Of a stretch of 64,000 nucleotides of DNA, positions 11,158 to 21,199 are shown in pieces (the stretch's first letter is position 1; each line of letters begins with the position of its first letter). The stretch lies in contig WNNJ02001774.1 in the NCBI GenBank assembly GCA_012934845.2, positions 1 through 64,000 of the forward strand, given 5' to 3'. A program made the position numbers and the translations under genes. The DNA comes from Pomphorhynchus laevis. Lineage: Eukaryota > Acanthocephala > Palaeacanthocephala > Echinorhynchida > Pomphorhynchidae. The notes below the pieces were generated by a model. That model did not search any database, was not told the DNA's origin, and saw only the letters and a program-made list of their open reading frames with translations.

Positions 11158-11475
11158 TAAACTAGCGGACTTTACAAACGATCTGAACGAACGGTCTTAA
11201 CTAACGATCTAAACGGACGGTCTGAACGAACGGCTGAACGAACGGTCTAAACGAATGATCTAAACAAACGGTCTGAACGAACGGCCTGAACGAACGGTCT
11301 GCACGAACGGTCTGAACGAACGGTCTGAACGATCGGCCTGAACGAACGGTCTGAACAAATGGTTTCAAACGAACGGACTGAACAAATTGATTGAACTAAC
11401 GGATTGAACTAATGGATGGAACGAATGAACTGAAAGATCGAGTGAACGAACAATATATACGAATAGACTGACTAT
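11158..11475. repeat. 13-bp minisatellite (GAACGAACGGTCT)n
   Basis: About 24 degenerate head-to-tail copies of a 13-bp unit. Typical variants are GAACGAACGGCCT, AAACGAATGATCT and GAACTAACGGATT. Decay increases towards the right end. Confidence 0.9.
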
Positions 11476-11507
11476 TCACACTGAACTCTTCTGCTAAATT
11501 ATATTAG

Positions 11508-11850
11508 TTGGCGCGCAGTTCGCACGCATTTGCCACTTGAAAAATTAATTTATCTTATCTTTAAAAATAATATGAATAATATAAACAAGATTAATAAATA
11601 AGATAAATAAACAGTATAAATAAGATAAATAAATAAGATAAATAAGATAAGAGCAGATAAATAATATGAATAAGATAAAAGGGATAAATAACATGTGAAT
11701 AATATGAATAAGATAAATAAGATAAATAAACAAACAGGATAAATAAATAAGATAAATAAATAACACAAATAAGATAAAAAACAGATAAATAATACGAATA
11801 AGATAAATAAGATAGTTAGATAAATAACAGATGAATAATGTATTTTCTAA
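11508..11850. repeat. GATAAATAA-type satellite, block 2
   Basis: It opens with the same GCGC.GTTCGCACGCATTTGCC / TTTATCTTATCTTTAAAAAT segment as 10112-10200 and continues into the same satellite. The about 100-bp start is nearly identical between blocks, so the two blocks arose by duplication or are two insertions of one element. Confidence 0.85.
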
Positions 11851-12220
11851 ATATCAAAAGTAATTGCTTCCATAATATTTGAATATAGAGTTATCGTATA
11901 CTACTAGCCATCGTTTAGTATGGACGTATGTTTTTCTGATTTATAATATGTTATGCTGGATTTCAATGTTTGATGTTTGAAATTACAAAGTATCAACTTT
12001 AGATGGCTTTTAAACCTTGCCAGCTGCTGTGTCCTTATTGCCACAAATGGATAGACTTTGACAAGTGCTCTAATATTCTTAAAAATGATGAACGTATTCC
12101 TATTTGTCAATCAGATGATTCTAGTTAGTATTGATTTGTTGTAAAAATAATTATAATTGTATATTATATTGTATTATAATATATTATATATTATAATATT
12201 ATAATATATTATATTATATA

Positions 12221-12264
12221 AGTCCTTGCAAATTCTAGATGTAACTAGAATTTGCAAGGACTTT
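12221..12264. repeat. Hairpin with 19-bp perfect arms
   Basis: AAGTCCTTGCAAATTCTAG is followed after a short ATGTAA loop by its exact reverse complement. AT-only palindromic DNA precedes it from about 12150. A very short MITE or an extruding hairpin is plausible. Confidence 0.75.
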
Positions 12265-12839
12265 CAGCAGATAATTCATTATTCAACTTTAAATTAAATA
12301 TATTATGATATAATATAATTACGATATGATACATAGATTTGATAAACAGTCGTTCGTTTGAGTAATATAAATTACAGATTAAATCTATATCCGGATCAAG
12401 GTTCTACAATGTTGAGATCACCTTTCAATTAATGTTATTGATATTTCAATATTTTCATCGAAATAATTTTTTTATTCCTACGATTTTCACCTAATTCTAT
12501 AATATTATTTGTTTATTATATTATAGTGTCGATAACAGTGATATATAACATTACATATAACACTAGTATGTAATAAAGCATTCTTATGACATAATAATGA
12601 CTGATAATGATTCTACTTAGTTTGGAATCTATCAACGATTTACAACATCTGTCAACCAATGTGTCAATTATATATATGATATATCGGATATAGCAATGCC
12701 TACTGTATTGAAGTACCAAATATTGATTGTGTCTGCAATGCATATGTTTAAGTTCACTTCTATTTGTTTCATAATACTATGACTAACCTAAGTTCGTTTA
12801 GTTATACGGTGTTTATAATCAACCTGGTTGTACATATTG

Positions 12840-13480
12840 GGTGATAATCAATGTATAACTCAATCCTTATAAGTTTTGATTTTTATCATAAAAATATTAA
12901 AATTAAATATAATTTTAATTTAAATAGATAAAAAAATTAAATTTTAATTTTTTATTAAATAAAAATTAATTGAAAATAATATCGTTTCTTGCGCATTTAT
13001 ACGTGTTATTGTTTTGACTTATTGTACCTCATCAGTGAGGGATACCTCCTATTGCTGGAATCATAGAAGGACCGCCAGACACCCATCACAAACATGTCAT
13101 TCAAATGTATGTCCACACATCTGGAATATCCACAGGACTTTGCGTGATCTGTATTCATTCATGGGAACCTCTGTATAACGCACTAGGATATTTATAGCAC
13201 TCTTGTCTAGCAAAAGACAAGAAATGATGTCAATACTGACTCTTCCATTTACAAGTATGATATTAAATATAATACCGTTTCTTGCACATTTGAATGTTAT
13301 CATGTGGTTGGCAAGAAGAATTTAAGAATGTTTCGACATAGTGGGTGAAAATTGATGTATAACTCAATCCTTATAAGTTTTAATTTTTAATTATAAAAAA
13401 TATAATTTTTATTTGAAGAGATTTAAAAATTAAATTTTAATTTTTAATTAAATAAAAGTTAATTAATTTTTAATATTTGC
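12840..13480. repeat. Direct repeat pair flanking about 0.35 kb
   Basis: GATGTATAACTCAATCCTTATAAGTTTT-type sequence, followed by similar A/T-rich DNA, occurs at about 12843-12965 and about 13350-13480. CGTTTCTTGC.CATTT occurs at about 12983 and 13273. The middle (13020-13310) is GC-normal and has a minus-strand open frame (13097-13303) with a Cys/His C-terminus (IFQMCGHTFE) that I cannot identify. Together it looks like one inserted unit with terminal direct repeats; no family assigned. Confidence 0.45.
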
Positions 13481-13707
13481 AAATGAAAATATTTTGTTAT
13501 TTCAATTATTTTGTAATTTTCTTGCAAGCATTTCTATTATAAAAGTTTTGTTACCGAGCGCTTTAATATATAAATTTTATTAATTAAAGTTTAATAAATT
13601 TAATATTTAAAGTCGCATTCGTCACTCAATGAAATTTTCTTTATTTTATTGTTTTTGCTTTTAAAACGAATTATATATAATTCAAAACCTTAAACTATAT
13701 ACAAAGA

Positions 13708-13935
13708 TTGGTTAATTTTATTGAGTGTTATGCCCTACAGAAGAACAATTGCCAAACAATTGTTTATCAAACAATTCTGTTCCGGTACTTGCCGGAAGAA
13801 TATCCCAACATTCAAGGTGTCGTTTTCTATTATGTTTTTAAAACATTCGAGCATAAATTAGTGTTACCAGAGAGATCAGTCAGTGGCTACATTTATAAAG
13901 ATCGCAATGTTATAGAAGTCAGATCACATGACTGA
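13708..13935 (+). CDS. Hypothetical open frame, 75 codons
   Basis: The frame has globular composition (LPEEYPNIQGVVFYYVFK, HKLVLPERSVSGYIYKDR) and stands out from the AT-biased noise. A CTACAG acceptor-like site precedes KNNCQTIV, so it may be an internal exon rather than starting at the upstream codon. Family unknown. A second fragment of similar quality lies at 14.18-14.41 kb on the same strand and could belong to the same gene or element. Confidence 0.3.
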   Translation: MVNFIECYALQKNNCQTIVYQTILFRYLPEEYPNIQGVVFYYVFKTFEHKLVLPERSVSGYIYKDRNVIEVRSHD

Positions 13936-14179
13936 GGATACACATATCGTATTATGCATACATTAAAGATGGACGTATCTTAATCTTGACAAATATTTTT
14001 ACCGTAATGTTAAATAAAAAATATAATTTGAATTTTACGTGGTTAGATTCCTATCTTATCATTATATTAACATATTATATTATATCATCATATTAACGCG
14101 ATGGTTAATTTTAAACATTGCTGTTTATTTTTCCACATAATCGAGCATACATTAGTTACAATTTGTAAATTAATTGTTT

Positions 14180-14412
14180 ATCTGTTCAAGCATGCCACGA
14201 TGACGATTCAGATCATATTGATGTAGAGTATATAAAAGGCTATGTCGAAAAAAATGAAATTTTCACGGTTCCTAAATCTGTTCAAGCGTGGGACTCGGTT
14301 GTAGACAAATGCACACTATCACTTTCAAATGTTGAAACTTACATTTACCACTATCTACACAAGGTCGGAAAATGCTGTGGTCGTTATCTTATTCCAAGAA
14401 TTGTTGTCTAGT
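14180..14412 (+). CDS. Hypothetical open segment, about 75 codons
   Basis: This plus-strand segment has no early stop and encodes an acidic start (CHDDDSDHIDVEYIKG), then KSVQAWDSVVDKCTLSLS and YHYLHKVGKCCGRYLIP, before a stop at 14410-14412. No ATG precedes it in frame nearby. I recognise no domain. It may be an exon or decayed element coding, and is followed by AT-rich DNA. Confidence 0.25.
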
Positions 14413-14839
14413 AAAAATTGCAAAAATAACTTTATTCGTGTTTTTAGAAAATCTAAATGTAATTTAAATCTTGTTACAAATGAATATAATTTTGAATAAG
14501 ATGAAGATATAAGTTTACATTTCACTCGGAAATACTGGGTTTGAATTCGATTTATAAGCAGCTTGTTAGCTGCTTGATTACTGATTAATGATGGATTAAT
14601 ATATTATTAATATATTAATGATAATCAGAACAAATTTTGATAATGATAATCAGAAAGAATTAATTAATCGAAAGAAGGTTTTACGCAAGGCGACACTCTG
14701 TCTATGGCCGCATTTGGGGGTGATCATGAGCAAAGAAGGCGCATAATACCTTAAATGTTATACCGGAACAGAACAATATCTCGAATCGAAATGCCTACAT
14801 AAAACTTAAAATCAAAATACAATTAAAATACAATTAAAT

Positions 14840-15080
14840 GATTTATACTGCAGGATTTCCCCGCAAGCACATTTGGTGCGCTAGCATGGCTAAACTCGTC
14901 AGGTAGAATAAATGACTATTTTTTTAATTCCAAGGAATTTTAGGATTCATTACCAACGAGATATAAGTGTAATACGTCCTCGGGATTTTCAAATGCAATT
15001 GTGGTGCAAAATTCGAGGTTGCACATGTATTATCATGTAAAGTAGGTGGATTCACAATTATAAGACACGAATGTATTATC
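14840..15080 (+). pseudogene. LINE fragment (REL-endonuclease region), strongly decayed
   Basis: In one plus-strand frame, broken by one stop, there is ASTFGALAWLNSSGRI, DSLPTRYKCN and CGAKFEVAHVLSCKVGGFT. This parallels GASSWISAVPVKAEFS, DALALRYGFD and the C.CG...HLLSC..GG...RH zinc-knuckle-like motif of the better LINE copy at 21.2-22.4 kb. It is the oldest-looking of the three copies of this family in the window. Its zinc-knuckle segment runs directly into the 46-bp satellite and is evidently its source. Confidence 0.65.
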
Positions 15081-15603
15081 ATGTAAAGTAGGTGGATTCA
15101 CAATTATAAGACACGAATGTATTATCATGTAAAGTAGGTGGATTCACAATTATAAGACACGAATGTATTATCATGTAAAGTAGGTGGATTCACAATTATA
15201 AGACACGAATGTATTATCATGTAAAGTAGGTGGATTCACAATTATAAGACACGAATGTATTATCATGTAAAGTAGGTGGATTCACAATTATAAGACACGA
15301 ATGTATTATCATGTAAAGTAGGTGGATTCACAATTATAAGACACGAATATATTATCATGTAAAGTAGGTGGATTCACAATTATAAGACACGAATGTATTA
15401 TCATGTAAAGTAGGTGGATTCACAATTATAAGACACGAATATATTATCATGTAAAGTAGGTAGATTCACAATTATAAGATACGAATGTATTATCATGTAA
15501 AGTAGGTGGATTCACAATTATAAGACACGAATATATTATCATGTAAAGTAGGTAGATTCACAATTATAAGATACGAATGTATTATCATGTAAAGTAGGTA
15601 CGT
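15027..15603. repeat. 46-bp tandem satellite derived from LINE coding sequence
   Basis: About 12.5 copies of a unit starting TATTATCATGTAAAGTAGGT, spaced exactly 46 bp (for example 15031, 15077). Copies are nearly identical. The last four alternate between two variants (GGTGGATT...GACACGAATAT and GGTAGATT...GATACGAATGT), giving a 92-bp higher-order unit. The first unit is continuous with the LINE fragment to its left and reads LSCKVGGFTIIRHE in frame. Since 46 is not a multiple of three, the array itself cannot code. Confidence 0.95.
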
Positions 15604-15919
15604 CTAGACGTATGGATTATTATCTACAACCAGTTAATTATAATATTAGGAATTGATTAAATGTGAGGATAATAATCATATTTGTTATCAAAAATGATTA
15701 TTATTTATAGTCTATCTTGGAGCAAATGCTCAAATTAAAGTTATTTTGTTCATTTGATCATTTAGAAAATTCATTAGCATTCGGGAGAGCATTAAACAAT
15801 GTTGATCTCAACAAGTCGGCTAACATAGTTAATACATACGTTCATTTCAAAGATAAAATGACACATACAGAAAGATTGTCTTTATACGTAAAGTAAATGA
15901 TCCATGATGGCATATTAGG

Positions 15920-16015
15920 AAGATATGTAGTCATTACGTCATCAGTGGTCATTATGTAGTCATTGCGCAGTCATTGACTACATATGTAGTCATATGTAGT
16001 CATTACTTCATAAGG
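15920..16015. repeat. Short repeats of TGTAGTCATT
   Basis: Six or more occurrences of (ATG)TAGTCATTRCG or its complement TGACTACAT occur within about 90 bp, partly palindromic. Too short to classify. Confidence 0.6.
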
Positions 16016-16199
16016 TACTAAACAAGCACCAAACGTTTGTATAGCTGTAGTTAAAGCGCTAGCAAAAATTCCAGCGCACACACTATAAAATATAAGTGTC
16101 AATGCACAATTAAAACTGCAAAATGATATATGAATAAAACTACCGGTGACACTCTATTAATCAGAAAGAGTTTCAATACAACTTTTAAATTGACACAAA

Positions 16200-16462
16200 A
16201 AATACAGGAAAGTATAAACCTGCATGCTTTTTTACAACCTTCGTCGGGATGCTTAATCCGGAATGCGCCTACCACATACGCCTAGCTCCCAATGAGACGT
16301 TTGTACCTTAGTCTACTCATCACTACAGGGTGGTATCATCAGTGTGGCTCTGTATCTACACAACTTCGACAGTACTTAATCCTCAGTAAACCTCTGAATA
16401 AAAGTCACTAAGCCCACGCTCCTTCACCGGTTACCAGCCTTACATCTGGTAGGGTTTGCTCA
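16200..16462 (-). repeat. Interspersed repeat family B, copy 2
   Basis: Reverse-complement relative of 10505-10790. Running left to right it has AGTATAAACCTGCATGCTTT, ACCTTCGTCGGGATGCTTA, GTCTACTCATCACTACAGGG, ACACAACTTCGAC and CCTCTGAAT. Identity appears around 80%. A unit boundary near 10790/16200 ending in TATACTTTC is shared. Confidence 0.65.
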
Positions 16463-16464
16463 AG

Positions 16465-17280
16465 CAGTGGATTCACAGTACAGCACGTGTGCTATTACTT
16501 CTTCCTTCATCGGATGATATTTTTATATATTGTAATATAATATACATTATATTAACGTATTTTATATTAATCAAATCATACAAATTGATTAATTTTGGAT
16601 TGCATTGCAGTGAATGCTCCAATGTGATCCAAAAATATCTGATATGATTTTAAAAATAAAAAATTATTATTCTTAATAAATTAAGAATAATATCACTTTG
16701 AATTTTATCCTTTTAATAACTGTTTTAATCAATTCTCGCTGGAATGTGTTAAGTCGCCCGTAAATTACACGTGAAACTGTTTTTGTGATGAACAGTGAAT
16801 TTATTAAAAATAATATTTCGGTTATGAATAATAATAAGCAGCAAAGAATAATAATTTCCTACACTTTATGCTGCAAAGAATAATAAGTTTCTACTAGCGG
16901 TCATGCTAAACAACATTGTCGTTGGCTAATCTTCTGAATGCAGATAATTAAATGAATATGGCAGCATTTGTTATGACAGCTAGTCTACACTTTGCAATTT
17001 CTCTTTGCTTGTTCAAAAGTGACAATTTAATAAATATTAATTCATATTATAGAAGTATAGTTGAGACTGCTGCCGTTATACAGTTATAATGAGGGTTTTA
17101 TTAGATTAAAACCCTCATTAAGGGATCCTTTAACCATCAGTTTAATTTTTTTTTGTTTGTAAATAATTTCCAACGAATTTCACTGATGAAATATTTTTTA
17201 ACTCAAATACAATTATTTCTGACTTAATAAAGAAACTAAAGAGTCATAATAATTATTATTATCAATTAATTATTATTAAT
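16465..17280. other. AT-rich DNA with one perfect hairpin
   Basis: No gene recognised. A hairpin at about 17085-17119 has arms TAATGAGGGTTTTA and TAAAACCCTCATTA. AAGAATAATAA.TTTCCTAC words occur twice near 16850-16890. Confidence 0.5.
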
Positions 17281-17283
17281 TAT

Positions 17284-17800
17284 TATTCGTTGCAACATCA
17301 ACAAGTCGAGCCGCCGGGGCAAGGCTGGACATATCCTGTTTGGGCCTGTGGAACGAGGAATTAGAGCGAACGTTCTTTGACGTCAACGTGTTTAACATCT
17401 TTGCTCAGTCGTTCGTCAACCGATCAGTGGACGCATCCTTCCAGCACAATAAATCACGCAAACATGCCAAATATTCAGAAAGAATTAAAGCGATCGAGCG
17501 CGGCAGTTCATTCCGCTAATTTTGTCCTCTTCTGGTGGCATTGGGAAATAGACAGGCACCTTGTTCAGACGAATCGCATCAGTTCGCACACAACGAAGTA
17601 TTACAAAATATGCGCATGTCATCACAAATATCAAACGCCGCGTTTCCTTTGAAATTGCTCGAACAGCATATGACTGCCTTCGACGTCCTAGAGGAAACAG
17701 AGAAGGCAGCACATAAGATAGTGAACGCCTTGTTTTGAAATCAATTACAACTTTGACAGTGAAAGTTATGTATGGGCAACATTTGAGGGAACCCCCTTTC
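17284..17800 (+). pseudogene. LINE 3' end (REL-endonuclease region), second copy
   Basis: The plus strand encodes ARLDISCLGLWNEELERTFF then DVNVFNIFAQSF, and SRKHAKYSERIKAIERGSSF. These match ARLDIVCIGLSDARYERTFF, DVTVFNHFAPS and KRSKYAERIIDIERSRF of the copy at 21.2-22.4 kb. RLD...FFDV is the PD-(D/E)XK-like core of restriction-like endonucleases found in early-branching LINE clades. At least one frame change follows near 17515. The 3' non-coding end shares ACATTTGAGGGAACC with the better copy. It is 5'-truncated upstream of the endonuclease. Confidence 0.75.
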
Positions 17801-17937
17801 TTGTAAACTATTATAATTATTATTTAAAAAAAATGTTCGATTATTAATTATTATTAATGAAATTAATAATAATTCAATTATAATCATATTATAATTAAAC
17901 TCCCAAGCGAAAAAATTATGGACAATATGCTTTGCTA

Positions 17938-18047
17938 AATAGTTGATAATGATCCATTATTGATAAAGAATTACTGGATCAAAGAAAATATGAACATTTT
18001 TATTGATATTTTGTAACCTCTGTTAACATCTTCAGAAATTTACAATA
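17938..18047 (+). mobile_element. Palindromic MITE family, single arm
   Basis: It begins with ATAGTTGATAATGATCCATT, then ATTGATAAAGAATTACTGGATC and a TTGATATTTTGTAACCTCTG segment, and ends in CATCTTCAGAAATTTAC. It corresponds to one arm of the foldback elements described at 25.9, 32.5, 32.9 and 41.1 kb; the second arm is missing. Confidence 0.65.
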
Positions 18048-18055
18048 TGCTTTGT

Positions 18056-19865
18056 ATTAGAATAATATACTAGACAATCAAATTCAAATTTCATCAGAGA
18101 AAATACGTAATTAGCATGTATTTAGACCCTCTGTTATGTTGGGTCGAGTAATAGAAAACGAAATCTGATAACAAGCAGTCTCTACTGATGACATCTAACC
18201 CTTATTCTTATACATCGTCTGTTATTTATTAGTCAATTCATAAAAATTGACTAGTATAAATTCTAATTTTTAATTTTAAATTAATATAAGTTATTATCTT
18301 ATAAATAAATGCCAATATAAAGAAATAACAATTTACGACGAATTTAAATTGCTATGAAATATAAAATACTTAGACATAGTTATCTGATCTGATTTATTTA
18401 AGATTTCATAGCAGTTCCTCCTGATGACATCTAATCCTTATTCTAATACATCGTCTGTTATTTATTAGTCAATTCATAAAAATTGACTTTTATTTAAAAT
18501 TTTAATTTTTTATTTTAACTTCATATAAGTTATAAAATCTTATATAATTATTTATTATTTTATTTTTATTTATATATCGTATAAAATACGTAGACTAAGT
18601 TATCTGATCAGATTTATTAGTTACAAAATAAATAAATAATTTTTTATTAAATTTTAATAAATAATTAATATTGAATTAATAAATATTAATTATTACTAAT
18701 AATAGATAGTTGTTCCTCCTGATGATCTCTACTCCTTATTCTGATACATCGTCTGTTATTTATAAGTCAATTCATAACAATTGACTTTTATTTTAAATTC
18801 TAATTTTTAATTTTAACTTGATATCAGTTATTATCTTATAAATAAATGCCAATATAATGAAATAACCATTTAGGACGAATTTGTGTAATATAGACAAATA
18901 CGAATTCGATGTAATAATATACATCGTATATTATTAGTCAATTCATAAAAATTGACTTTTATTTTAAATTCTAATTTTTAATTTTAACTTGATATAAATA
19001 GTATAAAATATTATCTAATAATTATTTATTATTTATAATTATTTGTATTTATTTAATTACTTATAATTTAATTATTTCAATTTTATTAATAATTTTTATA
19101 AATAATAAAAAATACGCAGAATGTTATTTATTACTCAATTCATAAAAATTGACTTTTATTTTAAATTTCAATTTTAAATTTTAAAATTAAATTAGGATGA
19201 AATACATAATTAGCTCTTGTTTAGCCACGCTGCTTTGTTGTCGAGGAAAAGGGGCCGAAACCAATAGCATATCAGTTCCTTCTTATGATCACTTATCCTA
19301 ATTATGATATGTCTATTAATCACGTCAAAAAATCGACTTTAATTATAAATTTCAATTTTATCATTTTAACTTGATATAAATTATATGGATTTAATGGATT
19401 TTTCTTTTTCAATGTTGAATTATGCATCAACAAAATATTATTAAATATTAAATTTACAATATAAAAATCAACAAAATATTATTAAAAATTTAAACTATTT
19501 ATCAACTTTATGGATAATAAACAATATAAGCTTTAGAAATTATAAGCTTTGATAAACATAGAAGTTCTTCCTGATGATTGCTAATTCTTATTCTGATATA
19601 TCGCATCGCATGCTATTTATTAGTCGATTTATATTTATTAGTTAATTCATAAAAATTGACTTTTATTTTAAATTTCATTTTTTTATTTTAACTTGATATT
19701 AGTTATAAAATCTTATAACAATTATTTATAATTTATATTTATTTTATAATATTTTAACATTTTAAAGTTCCTCCTGATGACCTCTAATCCTTATTCTGAT
19801 TCAACGTTTGTTATTTATTAATCAATTCATAAAAATTGAATTTTATTTTAGCTTTGTGATTAATC
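18056..19865 (+). repeat. Array of PLE 3' tails, plus orientation
   Basis: At least six partial copies of the PLE tail lie head to tail (starting about 18056, 18410, 18712, 18905, 19195, 19560 and 19765). Recurrent pieces are CCTCCTGATGACCTCTAATC, ATCGTCTGTTATTTATTAGT and the hairpin GTCAATTCATAAAAATTGAC. These are followed by A/T-only DNA and, in some, TACGTAGACTCAGTTATCTG. Copies are strongly 5'-truncated, keeping only the last 100-400 bp. Repeated insertion near the same spot, or tandem growth, made the array. Confidence 0.75.
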
Positions 19866-19869
19866 GGAT

Positions 19870-20475
19870 TAATTAAATCAGTTAACTGAATCTACATATT
19901 GAATATAATTATAAAATAAACAAAACATAATAATGCTAAATCAAAATTAAATAATTAAATAATAAAATTAAAAATTGTTTTTAGATTTTCTATAATTTAA
20001 ATCAAGTTAAAATAAAAAATTGCAATTTAAAATAAACGTCATTTTAGGAATTGACTAATAAATAACAGATGTTGTATCAGAATAAGAATTAGAGGTCATC
20101 AGGAGGAACTGCTATGCTATCAGGTTTCGGTTCCTAACTCCTCTACCCAACATAGCAGCGGGGCCAAATACATGCTAATGAATGTATTTCCTCTGAAATA
20201 ACTATCTAGTATCTTATTCTAATACAAAGTATATTATTTATTATCCATCCATAAAAATTTGCCACTTAAGAGTTTAAATTTATTCTTTATATTATTGTGT
20301 TGATTTATATATTTTACTATTTTCTGCTTGATGTTATTTTTATAGTAACCTAGTTTAAAATATGTATCTATTAAATTATTTAAATGATTTTGAAGAAAGC
20401 CAATATCATTACATATTGTTGCAATTCTTAAAATTTCATTATTTAATGTATTATATTTTATATTATATGGTTCGC
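19870..20475 (-). pseudogene. PLE 3' part: RT C-terminus plus structured tail
   Basis: Minus-oriented copy. The hairpin and tail lie at about 20030-20180, and the RT C-terminal coding segment (relatives of NNEILRIATICNDIGF, QNHLNNLID, KYINQHNN) at about 20235-20470. The frame stops matching abruptly at 20471, where another sequence begins, so this is a 5'-truncated copy. It meets the plus-oriented tail array head-on near 19.87 kb. Confidence 0.75.
20099..20180 (-). ncRNA. PLE 3'-tail pseudoknot
   Basis: In minus-strand sense the order is GGCCCC, CTGCTATG, GTAGAGGAG, GGAACC, GAAACC, CATAGCAG, TTCCTC, CTGATGA. CTGCTATG/CATAGCAG is a full 8-bp pairing. The GGCCCC/GGAACC pairing has two mismatches here. 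Confidence 0.5.
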
Positions 20476-20559
20476 AATGGCTATATCTTACAAGTTGTTC
20501 GTCGCATATAAATCATGTATGGAATTATTGCAAATCCTATTTTGTATTATACCAATTAG

Positions 20560-20935
20560 ATTAGATAACTGAGTGCATGCATATTTTACGATATATAAAT
20601 AAAAATAAAGATAAATAATACATAATTATATAAGATTTTATACAATTTATTTTATCAAGTAGAAATTTAAAATTGAAATTTAAAATAAAAGTAAATTTTT
20701 ATGAATTGACAAATTAATAACCGACGGTATCAGAATAAGGATTAAATGCAATCAAGAAGAACTCCTATGTGATCAGGTTTTTGACCTTATTCCTTAACCC
20801 AACATAGCAGTGGTCATCAGGAGGAACAGCTATAGTATCAGGTTCCGGCAACTTTTCCTCGACCCAACATAACAGCGTGATTAAATACATGCTAATTACA
20901 TATTTCCTCTTATTCTAATACAAAGCATATTATTT
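20560..20935 (-). repeat. Further PLE tail fragments
   Basis: Two overlapping minus-oriented tails: pieces of the hairpin (about 20695-20720), AACTCCTATGTGATCAGG near 20760 and AGGAACAGCTATAGTATCAGG near 20820. The second starts inside the first, indicating nested insertion. Confidence 0.65.
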
Positions 20936-21199
20936 ATTATTCATTAATACTTTAATATATAAAAAATATATATCATAATAAATATATTTGTTTTAAAAAG
21001 CATAAATGTCGAATTTTAAGAAAGCTGTATAAACATTAAAAAATATTCTTGTATACGACAGTTGATGTCTAAATAACTGAGTATTTTATACTATAAATAA
21101 GAATAAATTGTCTACGATAACTGAGTATACGACAGTAAATGTCTAAATAACTGAGTATTTAATTTTTTTTAATATATTATTAATTACAACATATGGTTC

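Noticed and set aside
15027-15603. Regular 46-bp spacing resembling a CRISPR array
   Set aside because: Units are contiguous and identical along their full length; there are no unique spacers, and the unit derives from a LINE.
17485-17738. Three overlapping frames in the second LINE copy
   Set aside because: Frames arising from a shifted, decayed LINE; only the RLD...FFDV frame and its continuation carry family signal.
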